A stretch of DNA of 21,521 nucleotides. Source: JAPLSN01 sp964482955 (lineage in GTDB: Bacteria > Spirochaetota > Spirochaetia > Treponematales > UBA12059). The position numbers and the translations under genes were made by a program. The stretch spans positions 1 to 21,521 of the forward strand of contig CAYZZW010000060.1 of assembly GCA_964482955.1 (NCBI GenBank), read 5' to 3'. The notes under the pieces are model-generated. The model saw only the letters and a program-made list of their open reading frames with translations, was not told where the DNA came from and ran no database searches. This document shows positions 1 through 6,445 of the stretch, one piece after another. The stretch's first letter is position 1. Each line of letters begins with the position of its first letter.

Positions 1-785
1 ACTTCATCTTCCGCACCTGCGAATTCGAGCAGATGGAAATGCAGTATTTCGTGAAGCCAGGCGATGACGAGAAGTTCTTCGACTACTGGCGCGAGCAGCG
101 CTGGCACTACTACGAAAAGCTCGGCGTGCGCATGGACAAGCTCCGCTGGCACCGCCACGGCGAGGGCGAATTGGCGCACTACGCGAAGGATGCCTACGAC
201 ATCGAATACGAGTTCCCGATGGGCTTCAAGGAGCTGGAAGGCGTCCACAACAGGACCGACTACGACCTTACCCGCCACCAGCAGTTCTCCGGGAAAGACA
301 TGCAGTACATTGACCAGGATGCCGGCAACGAGCGCTACATCCCCTATATCATCGAGACCAGCGCAGGCCTCACCCGCCAGCTCCTCATGGTCCTCTGCGA
401 CGCCTACGAGGAGCAGAAGGTCGCGGACAAGGGCAACGACGACGACTGGCGCACCGTGCTCCACTTCCACCCGTCGCTCGCGCCCGTCACCGTGGCCGTG
501 CTCCCCCTCATGAAGAAGGACGGCCTCGCCGAGCTCGCCAAGGACATCCGCGCCGACCTCAAGGAAGACTACGCCACCGACTATGACCAGGCCGGCGCCA
601 TCGGCCGCCGCTACCGCCGCCAGGACGAAGCCGGCACGCCGTACTGCGTCACCATCGACTACCAGACCAAGGAAGACGGCACCGTCACCGTCCGCGACCG
701 CGACAGCATGGAGCAGGAGCGCGTGCACAAGGACGCGTTGCACGACTTCATCCGCGGCAAGATCAAGTCATACGTCCGGAAGTAA
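1..785 (+). CDS. glyS: Glycyl-tRNA synthetase, alpha2 (single-chain) type, 3' part
   Basis: Charges tRNA-Gly with glycine in the cytoplasm (class II aminoacyl-tRNA synthetase). The frame is open from base 3 to the TAA at 783-785, so the 5' part lies outside the window and about 260 codons remain. The first residues, FIFRTCEFEQMEMQYFV, match the class II core around motif 2 of the dimeric glycyl-tRNA synthetase. The stretch from DDEKFFDYWREQRW to YDIEYEFPMGFKELEG belongs to the same family. The C-terminal part, with HFHPSLAPVTVAVLPL, is the anticodon-binding domain shared with ProRS, ThrRS and HisRS. The ATG at 33 is an internal Met, not the start. No frameshift is seen. Hairpins follow the stop. 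The family assignment is confident; the N-terminal length cannot be judged. Confidence 0.95.
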   Translation, partial: FIFRTCEFEQMEMQYFVKPGDDEKFFDYWREQRWHYYEKLGVRMDKLRWHRHGEGELAHYAKDAYDIEYEFPMGFKELEGVHNRTDYDLTRHQQFSGKDMQYIDQDAGNERYIPYIIETSAGLTRQLLMVLCDAYEEQKVADKGNDDDWRTVLHFHPSLAPVTVAVLPLMKKDGLAELAKDIRADLKEDYATDYDQAGAIGRRYRRQDEAGTPYCVTIDYQTKEDGTVTVRDRDSMEQERVHKDALHDFIRGKIKSYVRK

Positions 786-806
786 GGACGTTTGCGTTTT
801 GGGCGC

Positions 807-830
807 GTCCGGCGGGCTTGCCCGCCGGAC
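807..830. other. Hairpin downstream of glycyl-tRNA synthetase
   Basis: A perfect 10-bp inverted repeat (807-816 with 821-830) encloses a CTTG loop, 21 bases after the synthetase stop codon. No T-run follows, so it is unlikely to terminate transcription alone. It may protect the mRNA 3' end or act with the next hairpin. Confidence 0.55.
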
Positions 831-873
831 CGGGCGCTCCGCTCCAATCTCCGCCCCGCGTTACCGACTATGA

Positions 874-909
874 AGCCCGGGCTTCCTCACGGAAGCCCGG
901 GCTCTTTGT
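874..909 (+). terminator. Probable rho-independent terminator after glycyl-tRNA synthetase
   Basis: A perfect 13-bp stem (874-886 with 891-903, core AGCCCGGGCTTCC) closes a TCAC loop and is followed by the pyrimidine-rich CTCTTTGTCTT. It lies about 90 bases after the glycyl-tRNA synthetase stop and before the next gene on the same strand, as expected for a transcript end. The T-tract is imperfect, so termination strength is uncertain. Confidence 0.7.
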
Positions 910-1052
910 CTTGCTGAACGGGTCGGAGGATATTCGCTTCGCTCCCTCGCGCACGTCGTCTTCGGCCGTCACTCCTGGAAAAAAACGCCGCTTCGATTAC
1001 ACTAGCGTTGTCGCCGGCCGACTGGTTCGACCTGAACAGAAAGGAGTCGATC

Positions 1053-1733
1053 ATGGAAACCGCCATCATAGTCGCGATCACCGTCGCCGCCACGCTCGTC
1101 ATCACGTTGATTCTCATGCTCGTATCGGCGCGCTTCGGCGCCAAGCGGCAGGAAGCGGCGCGGGCGATCGCCGCCGAACTCGGCTTGACGTATCGGGACA
1201 GACGCGATGATCGGCGGGACTTGAACGCGATGACTCCCGGCGCGTCGCCCGAAAAGCCGCGAGGCTTCATCGGCGACATGTTCGACGATCTCTCGCACTG
1301 GCGCCTCGAAGGCGAGCGGAACGGCATCGCCGTGTCGGTCCACGAAGAGGAGCGGCGTTCGGGCAAATCGTCCGTCACGTACATCGTCGCGGCAGCCCAG
1401 TATCCGGCGCCGCTTCCGTACAAGCTCAAGGCGGCCAAGGAAGGCGTCTTCACGAAGATCGGGAAGGGCTTGTTCGGCCTCAAGGACGTCGAGATCGGCG
1501 TGCCGGAATTCGACGACGCGGTGCGCATCAAGACGGACGACGACGCCGCGGCGAGGAACCTCTTTTCGAATCCGTCGACGTACGAAGCCTTCCTCGGACT
1601 CGTCCGGCGCTTTCCGCGGACCGTGGCCGATTCGAACGCGGTCGTCTGCGCGCGTCCGAATGCCAAGCCGGTGCTGGAGGAGATCCGCGAACTCGTCGGA
1701 CTCCTGTCGACGTTCGCGGCGAACGTGCGTTGA
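1053..1733 (+). CDS. Membrane-anchored protein of unknown function (paralog 1)
   Basis: I do not recognise a named family. The product is 226 residues. An N-terminal hydrophobic segment (about residues 3-24, rich in I, V, A, T and L) is followed by a basic stretch (KRQEAAR), which predicts a single membrane anchor with a cytoplasmic soluble domain. The soluble part holds the blocks SGKSSVTYIVA, FTKIGKGLFGLKDVEIG and VPEFDDAVRIKTDDDAAARN, all repeated in the next gene. The start at 1053 is chosen because AAAGGAG (1040-1046) lies six bases before it; an in-frame ATG at 1008 lacks such a site. It forms a same-strand cluster with its paralog and an ATP-grasp gene. The block around VEIGVPEFDD recalls widespread uncharacterised membrane proteins with a similar patch, but this is only an impression. 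Confidence 0.85.
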   Translation: METAIIVAITVAATLVITLILMLVSARFGAKRQEAARAIAAELGLTYRDRRDDRRDLNAMTPGASPEKPRGFIGDMFDDLSHWRLEGERNGIAVSVHEEERRSGKSSVTYIVAAAQYPAPLPYKLKAAKEGVFTKIGKGLFGLKDVEIGVPEFDDAVRIKTDDDAAARNLFSNPSTYEAFLGLVRRFPRTVADSNAVVCARPNAKPVLEEIRELVGLLSTFAANVR

Positions 1734-1834
1734 GCCGATTCCGGCGCAACCGGTTTCCCGCAGTCCGTATGGAAAGCCGGCTTCCCATGGAGTAGGATCA
1801 ATTCGCCATCAATATACCGTTCCGGAGGTCGCGT

Positions 1835-2527
1835 ATGGAAACCGTCGGCATCGTCCTCTTTTTCATCATCGCGTCGATCGCCATGACCGTCGCCATCGTC
1901 TTCGGCATGTCGAAGTACACGGCCAAGCGCAAGGAACTGGCGAAATCGATCGGTATGGAACTCGGACTCGCGTATTCCGACGGCTGGGAGGCGCTCAAGC
2001 GCTTTTACGCGGAACATCCCGGTCCGGTGTCCCTGGACGCCTACGAAAAGATGCCGTCCTTCCTCAAGAAAATGATGGAAAGCATGGCGCCCTGGCGCCT
2101 CGACGGCGAGAAAAACGGCGTACGCGTCTCCGTCTACGAGGAACGGCGCAGCTCCGGCAAATCGTCGGTCACGTACATCGTCGGCAAGGCGTACTATCCG
2201 ACGCCCCTGAACTGGAAGCTCAAGGCCGCGAAAGAGGGCATTTTCACGAAAATCGGGAAGGGGCTCTTCGGCCTCAAGGACGTGGAGATCGGCGTGCCGG
2301 AATTCGACGACGCGGTCCGCGTGAACGCGGACGACGACGCGGCGGCCCGCACCCTGTTCGGGAATCCGTCGGTGTATGGATCGTTCCTGAAGCTCGTCCA
2401 GCGCTTCCCGGAAACGTTCGCGGATTCGACCGCCGCCGTCCGGGAACGGGCCAACGCGAAACCGGAACTCGCGGAACTGCGCGAACTCGTGGAGCTTCTG
2501 TCCGCGTTCGCCGCGAACGTGCGCTAG
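1835..2527 (+). CDS. Membrane-anchored protein of unknown function (paralog 2)
   Basis: The product is 230 residues and is clearly a tandem duplicate of the protein ending at 1733. It shares an N-terminal membrane segment (about residues 4-25), the blocks SSGKSSVTYIV, KLKAAKEG, FTKIGKGLFGLKDVEIG and VPEFDDAVR, and the C-terminus FAANVR. DNA identity is also high across the central block, so the duplication is recent or kept by conversion. Differences concentrate after the membrane segment (here DGWEALKRFYAEHPG) and in the last third. GGAGG at 1824-1828 precedes the ATG by six bases. The next gene starts 33 bases after the stop, so co-transcription is likely. Function is unknown. The conserved central block may be an interaction or ligand surface, which is inference. 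Confidence 0.87.
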   Translation: METVGIVLFFIIASIAMTVAIVFGMSKYTAKRKELAKSIGMELGLAYSDGWEALKRFYAEHPGPVSLDAYEKMPSFLKKMMESMAPWRLDGEKNGVRVSVYEERRSSGKSSVTYIVGKAYYPTPLNWKLKAAKEGIFTKIGKGLFGLKDVEIGVPEFDDAVRVNADDDAAARTLFGNPSVYGSFLKLVQRFPETFADSTAAVRERANAKPELAELRELVELLSAFAANVR

Positions 2528-2560
2528 CGGCGCCGACGCGTCCGAAGGCCCCCACGTCCG

Positions 2561-3445
2561 ATGTCGAACGCTTCGGAACGCCGCACGCGCGGTATCTCGC
2601 TCGTCTACGGTCTCAAGACCGACGACGAAGGCTACCTCGCGTCGTTCTACCCGGCCAGGCGCCTCGTCGAAGCGGGCGAGCGGCTCGGGATACCGTGCGC
2701 GCCCGTCCTGGCCGGGAGACTGCTCGCCGGCTACGAAGCCCGCAGCGGCGCGTTGCGCGATACGGTCGTGCTGCTGCGCGGCACGGTGCCGTCCGAACTG
2801 CGCTTCCGCCTGCATTACGACGGCTTCGAGCTCGTGAACCAGCTGCCCGCATCCGAACTCGCAGACGACAAGCTCCGTTCGTACCTCCTGTTCGACGAGC
2901 TTGGCGTCCGGTATCCGCACGTCCTTTCGGCCGGGCGCCCGCGCGACTTCGATCTCGATTGCCTCGCGCGGCGTTTGCCGCTCGTCGTCAAGCCGCGCTA
3001 TGGCCTTCGCGGACGGGGAGTGCGCCTCGTCGAAACGAAAGCCGAGCTCGACGCGCTCGCGGACGAAGGGGACGAAGACCTCATCGCGCAGGAATACGTC
3101 TCGTCGAGCCGCGGCCGCGATCTCCGCCTCCCGTTCGTCGGTACGCGCTTCCTGCCCGCGGTCGAACGCGTGTCCGGCGGATTCCTGGCCAACTGGAGCC
3201 AGGGCGCCGTCATGAAGCCGGCCGAACTTCCGCCCGGGTGGCTTCCGGTCGCCGAACGCGTCCGGGCGGCGGCGGGGCTCTTCTACGGCACCGTCGATTT
3301 CCTGTTCGACCACGACGGCGAACCCATCGCCTGCGAAACGAACGCGGCGCCCGGTTTCGAAGGCTACGAAGGCGCCACCGGCTTCGACTTCGCATCCGCC
3401 CTCGTGGAAGCCATCGCAGCGCGTTACGCGGACACGCCTTCCTGA
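2561..3445 (+). CDS. RimK-like ATP-grasp ligase
   Basis: Predicted cytoplasmic ATP-dependent carboxylate-amine ligase of the ATP-grasp fold, 294 residues, close to the size of RimK/GshB-type enzymes (about 300). Residues 93-113 (VNQLPASELADDKLRSY) resemble the segment just before the ATP-grasp domain in RimK, where the chain enters the nucleotide site. LPLVVKPRYGLRGRGV (139-154) is the nucleotide-binding strand and glycine-rich loop. IAQEYV (175-180) is the adenine hinge. CETNAAPGFEG (258-268) carries the Mg-binding Glu and Asn of the family. The substrate cannot be read from sequence; family members add amino acids to proteins or make small peptides. The ribosome site is weak (GAAGG near 2544). 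It follows the two paralogous membrane proteins and may act on or with them, which is inference. Confidence 0.85.
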   Translation: MSNASERRTRGISLVYGLKTDDEGYLASFYPARRLVEAGERLGIPCAPVLAGRLLAGYEARSGALRDTVVLLRGTVPSELRFRLHYDGFELVNQLPASELADDKLRSYLLFDELGVRYPHVLSAGRPRDFDLDCLARRLPLVVKPRYGLRGRGVRLVETKAELDALADEGDEDLIAQEYVSSSRGRDLRLPFVGTRFLPAVERVSGGFLANWSQGAVMKPAELPPGWLPVAERVRAAAGLFYGTVDFLFDHDGEPIACETNAAPGFEGYEGATGFDFASALVEAIAARYADTPS

Positions 3446-3474
3446 ACGCATCGGACGCGGAGGCCGCGCGGTGG

Positions 3475-3513
3475 CCACGACCGAATCGCCATTCAAGCGG
3501 CATTCGGTCGTGG
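3475..3513. other. Long inverted repeat between the ATP-grasp gene and tyrS
   Basis: A perfect 12-bp inverted repeat (CCACGACCGAAT at 3475-3486, complement at 3502-3513) encloses 15 bases, in which GCC/GGC can extend the stem. No T-run follows. It begins 30 bases after the ATP-grasp stop, so it could be a factor-independent pause or a 3' end stabiliser. Its right arm touches the presumed -35 region of the tyrS promoter, so it could also be an operator. Confidence 0.5.
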
Positions 3514-3540
3514 ACGTGCTGACGGCCGACTCGGTATAAT
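3511..3540 (+). promoter_or_regulatory. Predicted sigma-70 promoter for tyrS
   Basis: A perfect -10 hexamer TATAAT (3535-3540) lies 18 bases after a weak -35 TGGACG (3511-3516, four of six matches). Transcription would start near 3547 and leave a leader of about 43 bases before the tyrS ATG at 3590. This supports 3590 over the in-frame ATG at 3542, which would lie upstream of the transcript start. Confidence 0.55.
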
Positions 3541-3589
3541 CATGTCGATCCGGTACGCGCCGGAGACATCGCACCGAGGACGGAGAATC

Positions 3590-4819
3590 ATGAACAAGGC
3601 GCTCGAAATCCTGGAAGCCCGCGGCTTCATCCAGCAGTGCACCGACATCGAGGGACTCTCCAAGGTGATGGACGAAGGTCCCATCACCCTCTACGAAGGA
3701 TGCGACCCGACCGGTCCCTCGCTCCACATCGGCCACATGGTCCCGTACTTCGCGATGCGGCATCTCCACGGCGCCGGCCACAACGTCATCGTCCTCATGG
3801 GCGGCGGAACCGCGCGCATCGGCGATCCCTCGGGAAAGACGACCATGCGCCAGATCATCTCCTACGACGAGATCGACGCGAACACGAACCGCTTCCTCGC
3901 GCAGATCGACAAGTTCCTCGCGCTCGACGGCAAGACCATGTACTCCGAGAACAACAAGAACTGGCTCGCCGACCTCAACTACATCGACTTCCTCCGCGAC
4001 ATCGGCCGCCACTTCTCGGTCAACCGCATGCTCTCCTTCGAGGCCTACAAGATCCGCATGGAGACCGGCCTCTCCTTCATCGAGTTCAACTACCAGCTCC
4101 TCCAGAGCTACGACTTCCTCCAGCTCTACAAGCGCCACGGGTGCCGCCTCCAGATCGGCGGCGACGACCAGTGGGGCAACATCGTCGCGGGCATCGAGCT
4201 CATCCGCCGCGTCGAAGGGGCGGAGTGCTTCGGCCTCACGTTCCCCCTCGTGATGACGAGCGACGGGAAGAAAATGGGCAAGACGGAAAAAGGCGCGCTC
4301 TTCCTCGATCCCGCGCTAACGAGCCCCTACGATTTCTTCCAGTACTGGCGCAACGTGACCGACTCCGACGTCGAACGCTTCCTCCTCATGTTCACGTTCC
4401 TGCCGGTCGACGAATGCAAGCGCCTCGGCGCGGCCAGGGACGCGGAGATCAACAAGTCCAAGGAACGCCTCGCGTGGGAGGTCACCGCGATCATCCACGG
4501 CAAGGAAGAGGCCGACAAGGCGCTCGAAGCCGCGCGGGCCGCGTTCGGCGGCTCGGGCGACGTCGGCCAGATCCCCTCGAAGGCGATCGAGCGCGCGACC
4601 CTCTCGATGGGCGTCGGGGTCCTCGACCTCTTCGTGCTCGCGGGACTCGCTCCGTCGAAGAGCGAAGCCCGCCGCCTCGTCCAGCAGGGCGGCGCCGTCG
4701 TGAACGACAGGAAGATCGACGACGAAAAGACGACGATCGACGCATCGTGGCTCGACTCGGACGGAGCGCTCCTTCTCCGCGCCGGCAAGAAGCGCGTGTT
4801 CAGGCTTATCGCCGAATAA
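3590..4819 (+). CDS. tyrS: Tyrosyl-tRNA synthetase
   Basis: Charges tRNA-Tyr with tyrosine (class I synthetase), cytoplasmic. The product is 409 residues, within the usual 400-430 of bacterial TyrRS. The class I ATP site is present as HIGH at 46-49 within CDPTGPSLHIGHMVPYF, and the second signature is KMGKT at 228-232 (the KMSKS equivalent; E. coli TyrRS has KFGKT). GGDDQWGN is the conserved tyrosine and ATP-site loop. The C-terminus from about residue 340 is an S4 RNA-binding domain (LAPSKSEARRLVQQGGAVVN). The start at 3590 is preceded by GAGGACGGAG and gives the usual family N-terminus; the in-frame ATG at 3542 would add 16 non-homologous residues. The next gene begins 25 bases after the stop and probably shares the transcript. 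Confidence 0.97.
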   Translation: MNKALEILEARGFIQQCTDIEGLSKVMDEGPITLYEGCDPTGPSLHIGHMVPYFAMRHLHGAGHNVIVLMGGGTARIGDPSGKTTMRQIISYDEIDANTNRFLAQIDKFLALDGKTMYSENNKNWLADLNYIDFLRDIGRHFSVNRMLSFEAYKIRMETGLSFIEFNYQLLQSYDFLQLYKRHGCRLQIGGDDQWGNIVAGIELIRRVEGAECFGLTFPLVMTSDGKKMGKTEKGALFLDPALTSPYDFFQYWRNVTDSDVERFLLMFTFLPVDECKRLGAARDAEINKSKERLAWEVTAIIHGKEEADKALEAARAAFGGSGDVGQIPSKAIERATLSMGVGVLDLFVLAGLAPSKSEARRLVQQGGAVVNDRKIDDEKTTIDASWLDSDGALLLRAGKKRVFRLIAE

Positions 4820-4844
4820 GGCAAACCCGAGGGAGGCTCTCGAC

Positions 4845-5441
4845 ATGGCTGGAAACGATAAAGCGAAGTCGGTCTCCGAAAAGAAATCCGCGCGCTCGTC
4901 GAAGGCGGCCGCGGCGAAGAAATCGGTCGCAGGCTCGAAACCGGCCAGCGCCGCCGACGCGAAGCTCACGGACTTGATCGCCGAACTGCTCGGCGTGGCG
5001 AAGGATCTCGGCGAGGAGGAACTCGAATTCCTCCTCAACCAGGCGCGCATCTTCCAGGGTTCCCGCGCGCTCGTCGAGCAGGAACGCGCCCTCGAGGCGA
5101 CGGCCGAAAAACCGCCCGCGAAGGGGAAGGGCAAGTCGAAATCCGCCCCAGCGGCGGAAAAAACCGCCGTCCCCATGCGCATCGAGCGCTCGTCGGACGG
5201 CGGTTCGTTCCACGTCGTGTCGAACGACAAATGGAAGATGTTCACGCGGAGCGAGATGACGGCGCTCGTCAAGATCGCCGCGGTGCCCGATCCGGTCGGC
5301 GAGGTGGCCGTCCGTCTGTATCGCTGGCTCGACCGCGAACGCCGCGACGCCTTCGGCGACCTGGAGATCGGCGGTCCGTCCGATCCCAAAATGGCCGAGC
5401 TCGTCGCGCTGCTCCGCTCCACCTTCAAGCTCGGTAAATAG
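4845..5441 (+). CDS. Lys/Ala-rich hypothetical protein
   Basis: I recognise no family. The product is 198 residues in four visible parts: a Lys/Ala/Ser-rich basic tail (1-40, with KAAAAKKS) resembling histone H1-like or nucleic-acid-binding tails; an acidic helical segment (41-85, with ELLGVAKDLGEEELEFLLNQ); a second basic Pro/Lys linker (88-108); and a compact C-terminal region (110-198) with FHVVSNDKWKMFTRSEM and a helical end. No signal peptide or membrane segment is present, so it should be cytoplasmic. GAGGGAGG at 4829-4836 is a strong ribosome site. It lies 25 bases after tyrS and likely shares its promoter. Binding of RNA or DNA is an inference from the basic tails only. Confidence 0.82.
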   Translation: MAGNDKAKSVSEKKSARSSKAAAAKKSVAGSKPASAADAKLTDLIAELLGVAKDLGEEELEFLLNQARIFQGSRALVEQERALEATAEKPPAKGKGKSKSAPAAEKTAVPMRIERSSDGGSFHVVSNDKWKMFTRSEMTALVKIAAVPDPVGEVAVRLYRWLDRERRDAFGDLEIGGPSDPKMAELVALLRSTFKLGK

Positions 5442-5458
5442 ATCCGATCCTCATCCCG

Positions 5459-5490
5459 AAAAAAAGCCGCGGCCGACTCGACCGCGGCTT
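5459..5490 (-). terminator. Rho-independent terminator for the minus-strand transporter operon
   Basis: A 9-bp stem (AAGCCGCGG at 5464-5472 with CCGCGGCTT at 5482-5490) is followed on the minus strand by seven T residues (A-run 5459-5465 on the plus strand). It lies about 95 bases beyond the stop of the MalG-like permease and 20 bases after the convergent gene ending at 5441. Read on the plus strand it has only a weak downstream T-tract, so it may work in both directions but is stronger for the minus strand. Confidence 0.75.
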
Positions 5491-5505
5491 GACGAGCCGT
5501 ATCTT

Positions 5506-5574
5506 TTATCCCTTCACCGCGCCTGCCGCAATTCCGGGGAATCGCCGCTTACTCCCCGCAAGTTGAAAGATCAT
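5506..5574 (-). pseudogene. Orphan C-terminal tail of a sugar-permease gene
   Basis: On the minus strand, bases 5535 down to 5506 encode GIAAGAVKG followed by TAA. This is exactly the last nine residues and stop of the complete MalG-like permease that ends at 5585, with different codons at several positions (for example GGAATTGCG against GGAATCGCC). Upstream in frame are a few residues (from an ATG at 5572-5574, MIFQLAGSKRRFP) that do not match the permease. It looks like the end of a second, lost or recombined CUT1 permease gene left just before the operon terminator. It is too short to be sure about its origin. Confidence 0.5.
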
Positions 5575-5584
5575 CGAGTGGACA

Positions 5585-6445
5585 TTAACCCTTCACTGCG
5601 CCGGCGGCGATTCCCTTGATGATGTAGCGCTGGAGGCAGAGGTAGAGGATCACGACGGGCGTCGCGCTCATCACGAGCGAGGCGGTCAACGCGCCGTAAT
5701 CCTTCGTGAAGGTCCCGAAGAAGTTGAACTGGAAGAGGACCAGCGTACCCTTCCTAAGAATGATGAAGGGCAGGAGGAAGTCGTTCCACACCCAGAGCAC
5801 GTCGAGGATGGCGATGGTGGCGGTGATCGGCGTGAGGAGCGGGAACACGATCTGGAAGAAGATCCGGAATGGGCCCGCGCCGTCGATGGCCGCCGATTCC
5901 TCGAGCGACAACGGCACGCCCTTGATGAAGCCGTGGAACATGAACACCGCGGTGGGCGCGCCGAGCCCGACGTACATCACGATGAGCCCGAAGACGTTCG
6001 TGAAGCGCAGGTCGGTGGCGAGCACCACGAGCGACACCATGATGGTCTGGAACGGGATCACGAGGAAGAACGCGAACAGGAAGTACAGGAAGGCGCTCGT
6101 CCGCGTCTTCGTTCGCACGAGCGCGTAGGCGGCCATCGAGCTGAAGAGGATGACGCCGGTCACCGAGCCGAGGGTCAGGAACACGGTGTTCACGAGCGCC
6201 TCGACGAAGCTCACGCCGCCGGAGCCTTCGGTCAGGTAGACCTTGGCGAAATTCTCGACGGTGGCCGCCTTCGGGAATCCCGCGGGATTCAGCTGGATCT
6301 CGCCCGTGGTCTTGAAGGCGTTGATGACGACGTAGATGGCCGGGTAGATGAACACGACCGCGACGAGGATCATGACGATCTCGATCGCGGCGATCCAAGC
6401 GTTCCGTCGCGATTTTCCGGGCCGGACGATGTCGATGCCGTTCAC
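5585..6445 (-). CDS. Carbohydrate ABC transporter permease, MalG-like (CUT1)
   Basis: Inner-membrane subunit of a binding-protein-dependent sugar importer, 286 residues, normal for the MalG class. Six membrane segments are visible (about 16-42, 84-110, 117-142, 150-172, 200-226, 255-275). The EAA loop that docks on the ATPase is at 182-202 (EESAAIDGAGPFRIFFQIVFP). The C-terminus GIAAGAVKG is the typical MalG-type tail. The start is a GTG at 6443-6445 overlapping the stop of the MalF-like gene by four bases; AAGGAGG seven bases upstream inside that gene supports it. Translational coupling is expected. The substrate is not predictable from sequence. The cognate ATPase gene is not in the window. 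Confidence 0.94.
   Translation of the reverse strand: MNGIDIVRPGKSRRNAWIAAIEIVMILVAVVFIYPAIYVVINAFKTTGEIQLNPAGFPKAATVENFAKVYLTEGSGGVSFVEALVNTVFLTLGSVTGVILFSSMAAYALVRTKTRTSAFLYFLFAFFLVIPFQTIMVSLVVLATDLRFTNVFGLIVMYVGLGAPTAVFMFHGFIKGVPLSLEESAAIDGAGPFRIFFQIVFPLLTPITATIAILDVLWVWNDFLLPFIILRKGTLVLFQFNFFGTFTKDYGALTASLVMSATPVVILYLCLQRYIIKGIAAGAVKG

Noticed and set aside
3446..3589. T-box leader for tyrS
   Set aside because: The leader after the predicted start is only about 43 bases and lacks a T-box core sequence, so tRNA-sensing control is not supported.
3542..3589. Upstream ATG at 3542 as the tyrS start
   Set aside because: It lies just after the -10 hexamer, upstream of the predicted transcript start, and adds residues not typical of TyrRS.
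887..4138. Very long open frame on the minus strand opposite the paralog, ATP-grasp and tyrS genes
   Set aside because: It is antisense to four well-supported genes, has low-complexity Arg/Glu/Val-rich composition, no recognisable domain and no ribosome site. Such mirror frames are common in GC-rich DNA.
4274..4288. KMGKT instead of KMSKS in tyrosyl-tRNA synthetase
   Set aside because: Variation at this motif is normal in bacterial TyrRS (E. coli has KFGKT).
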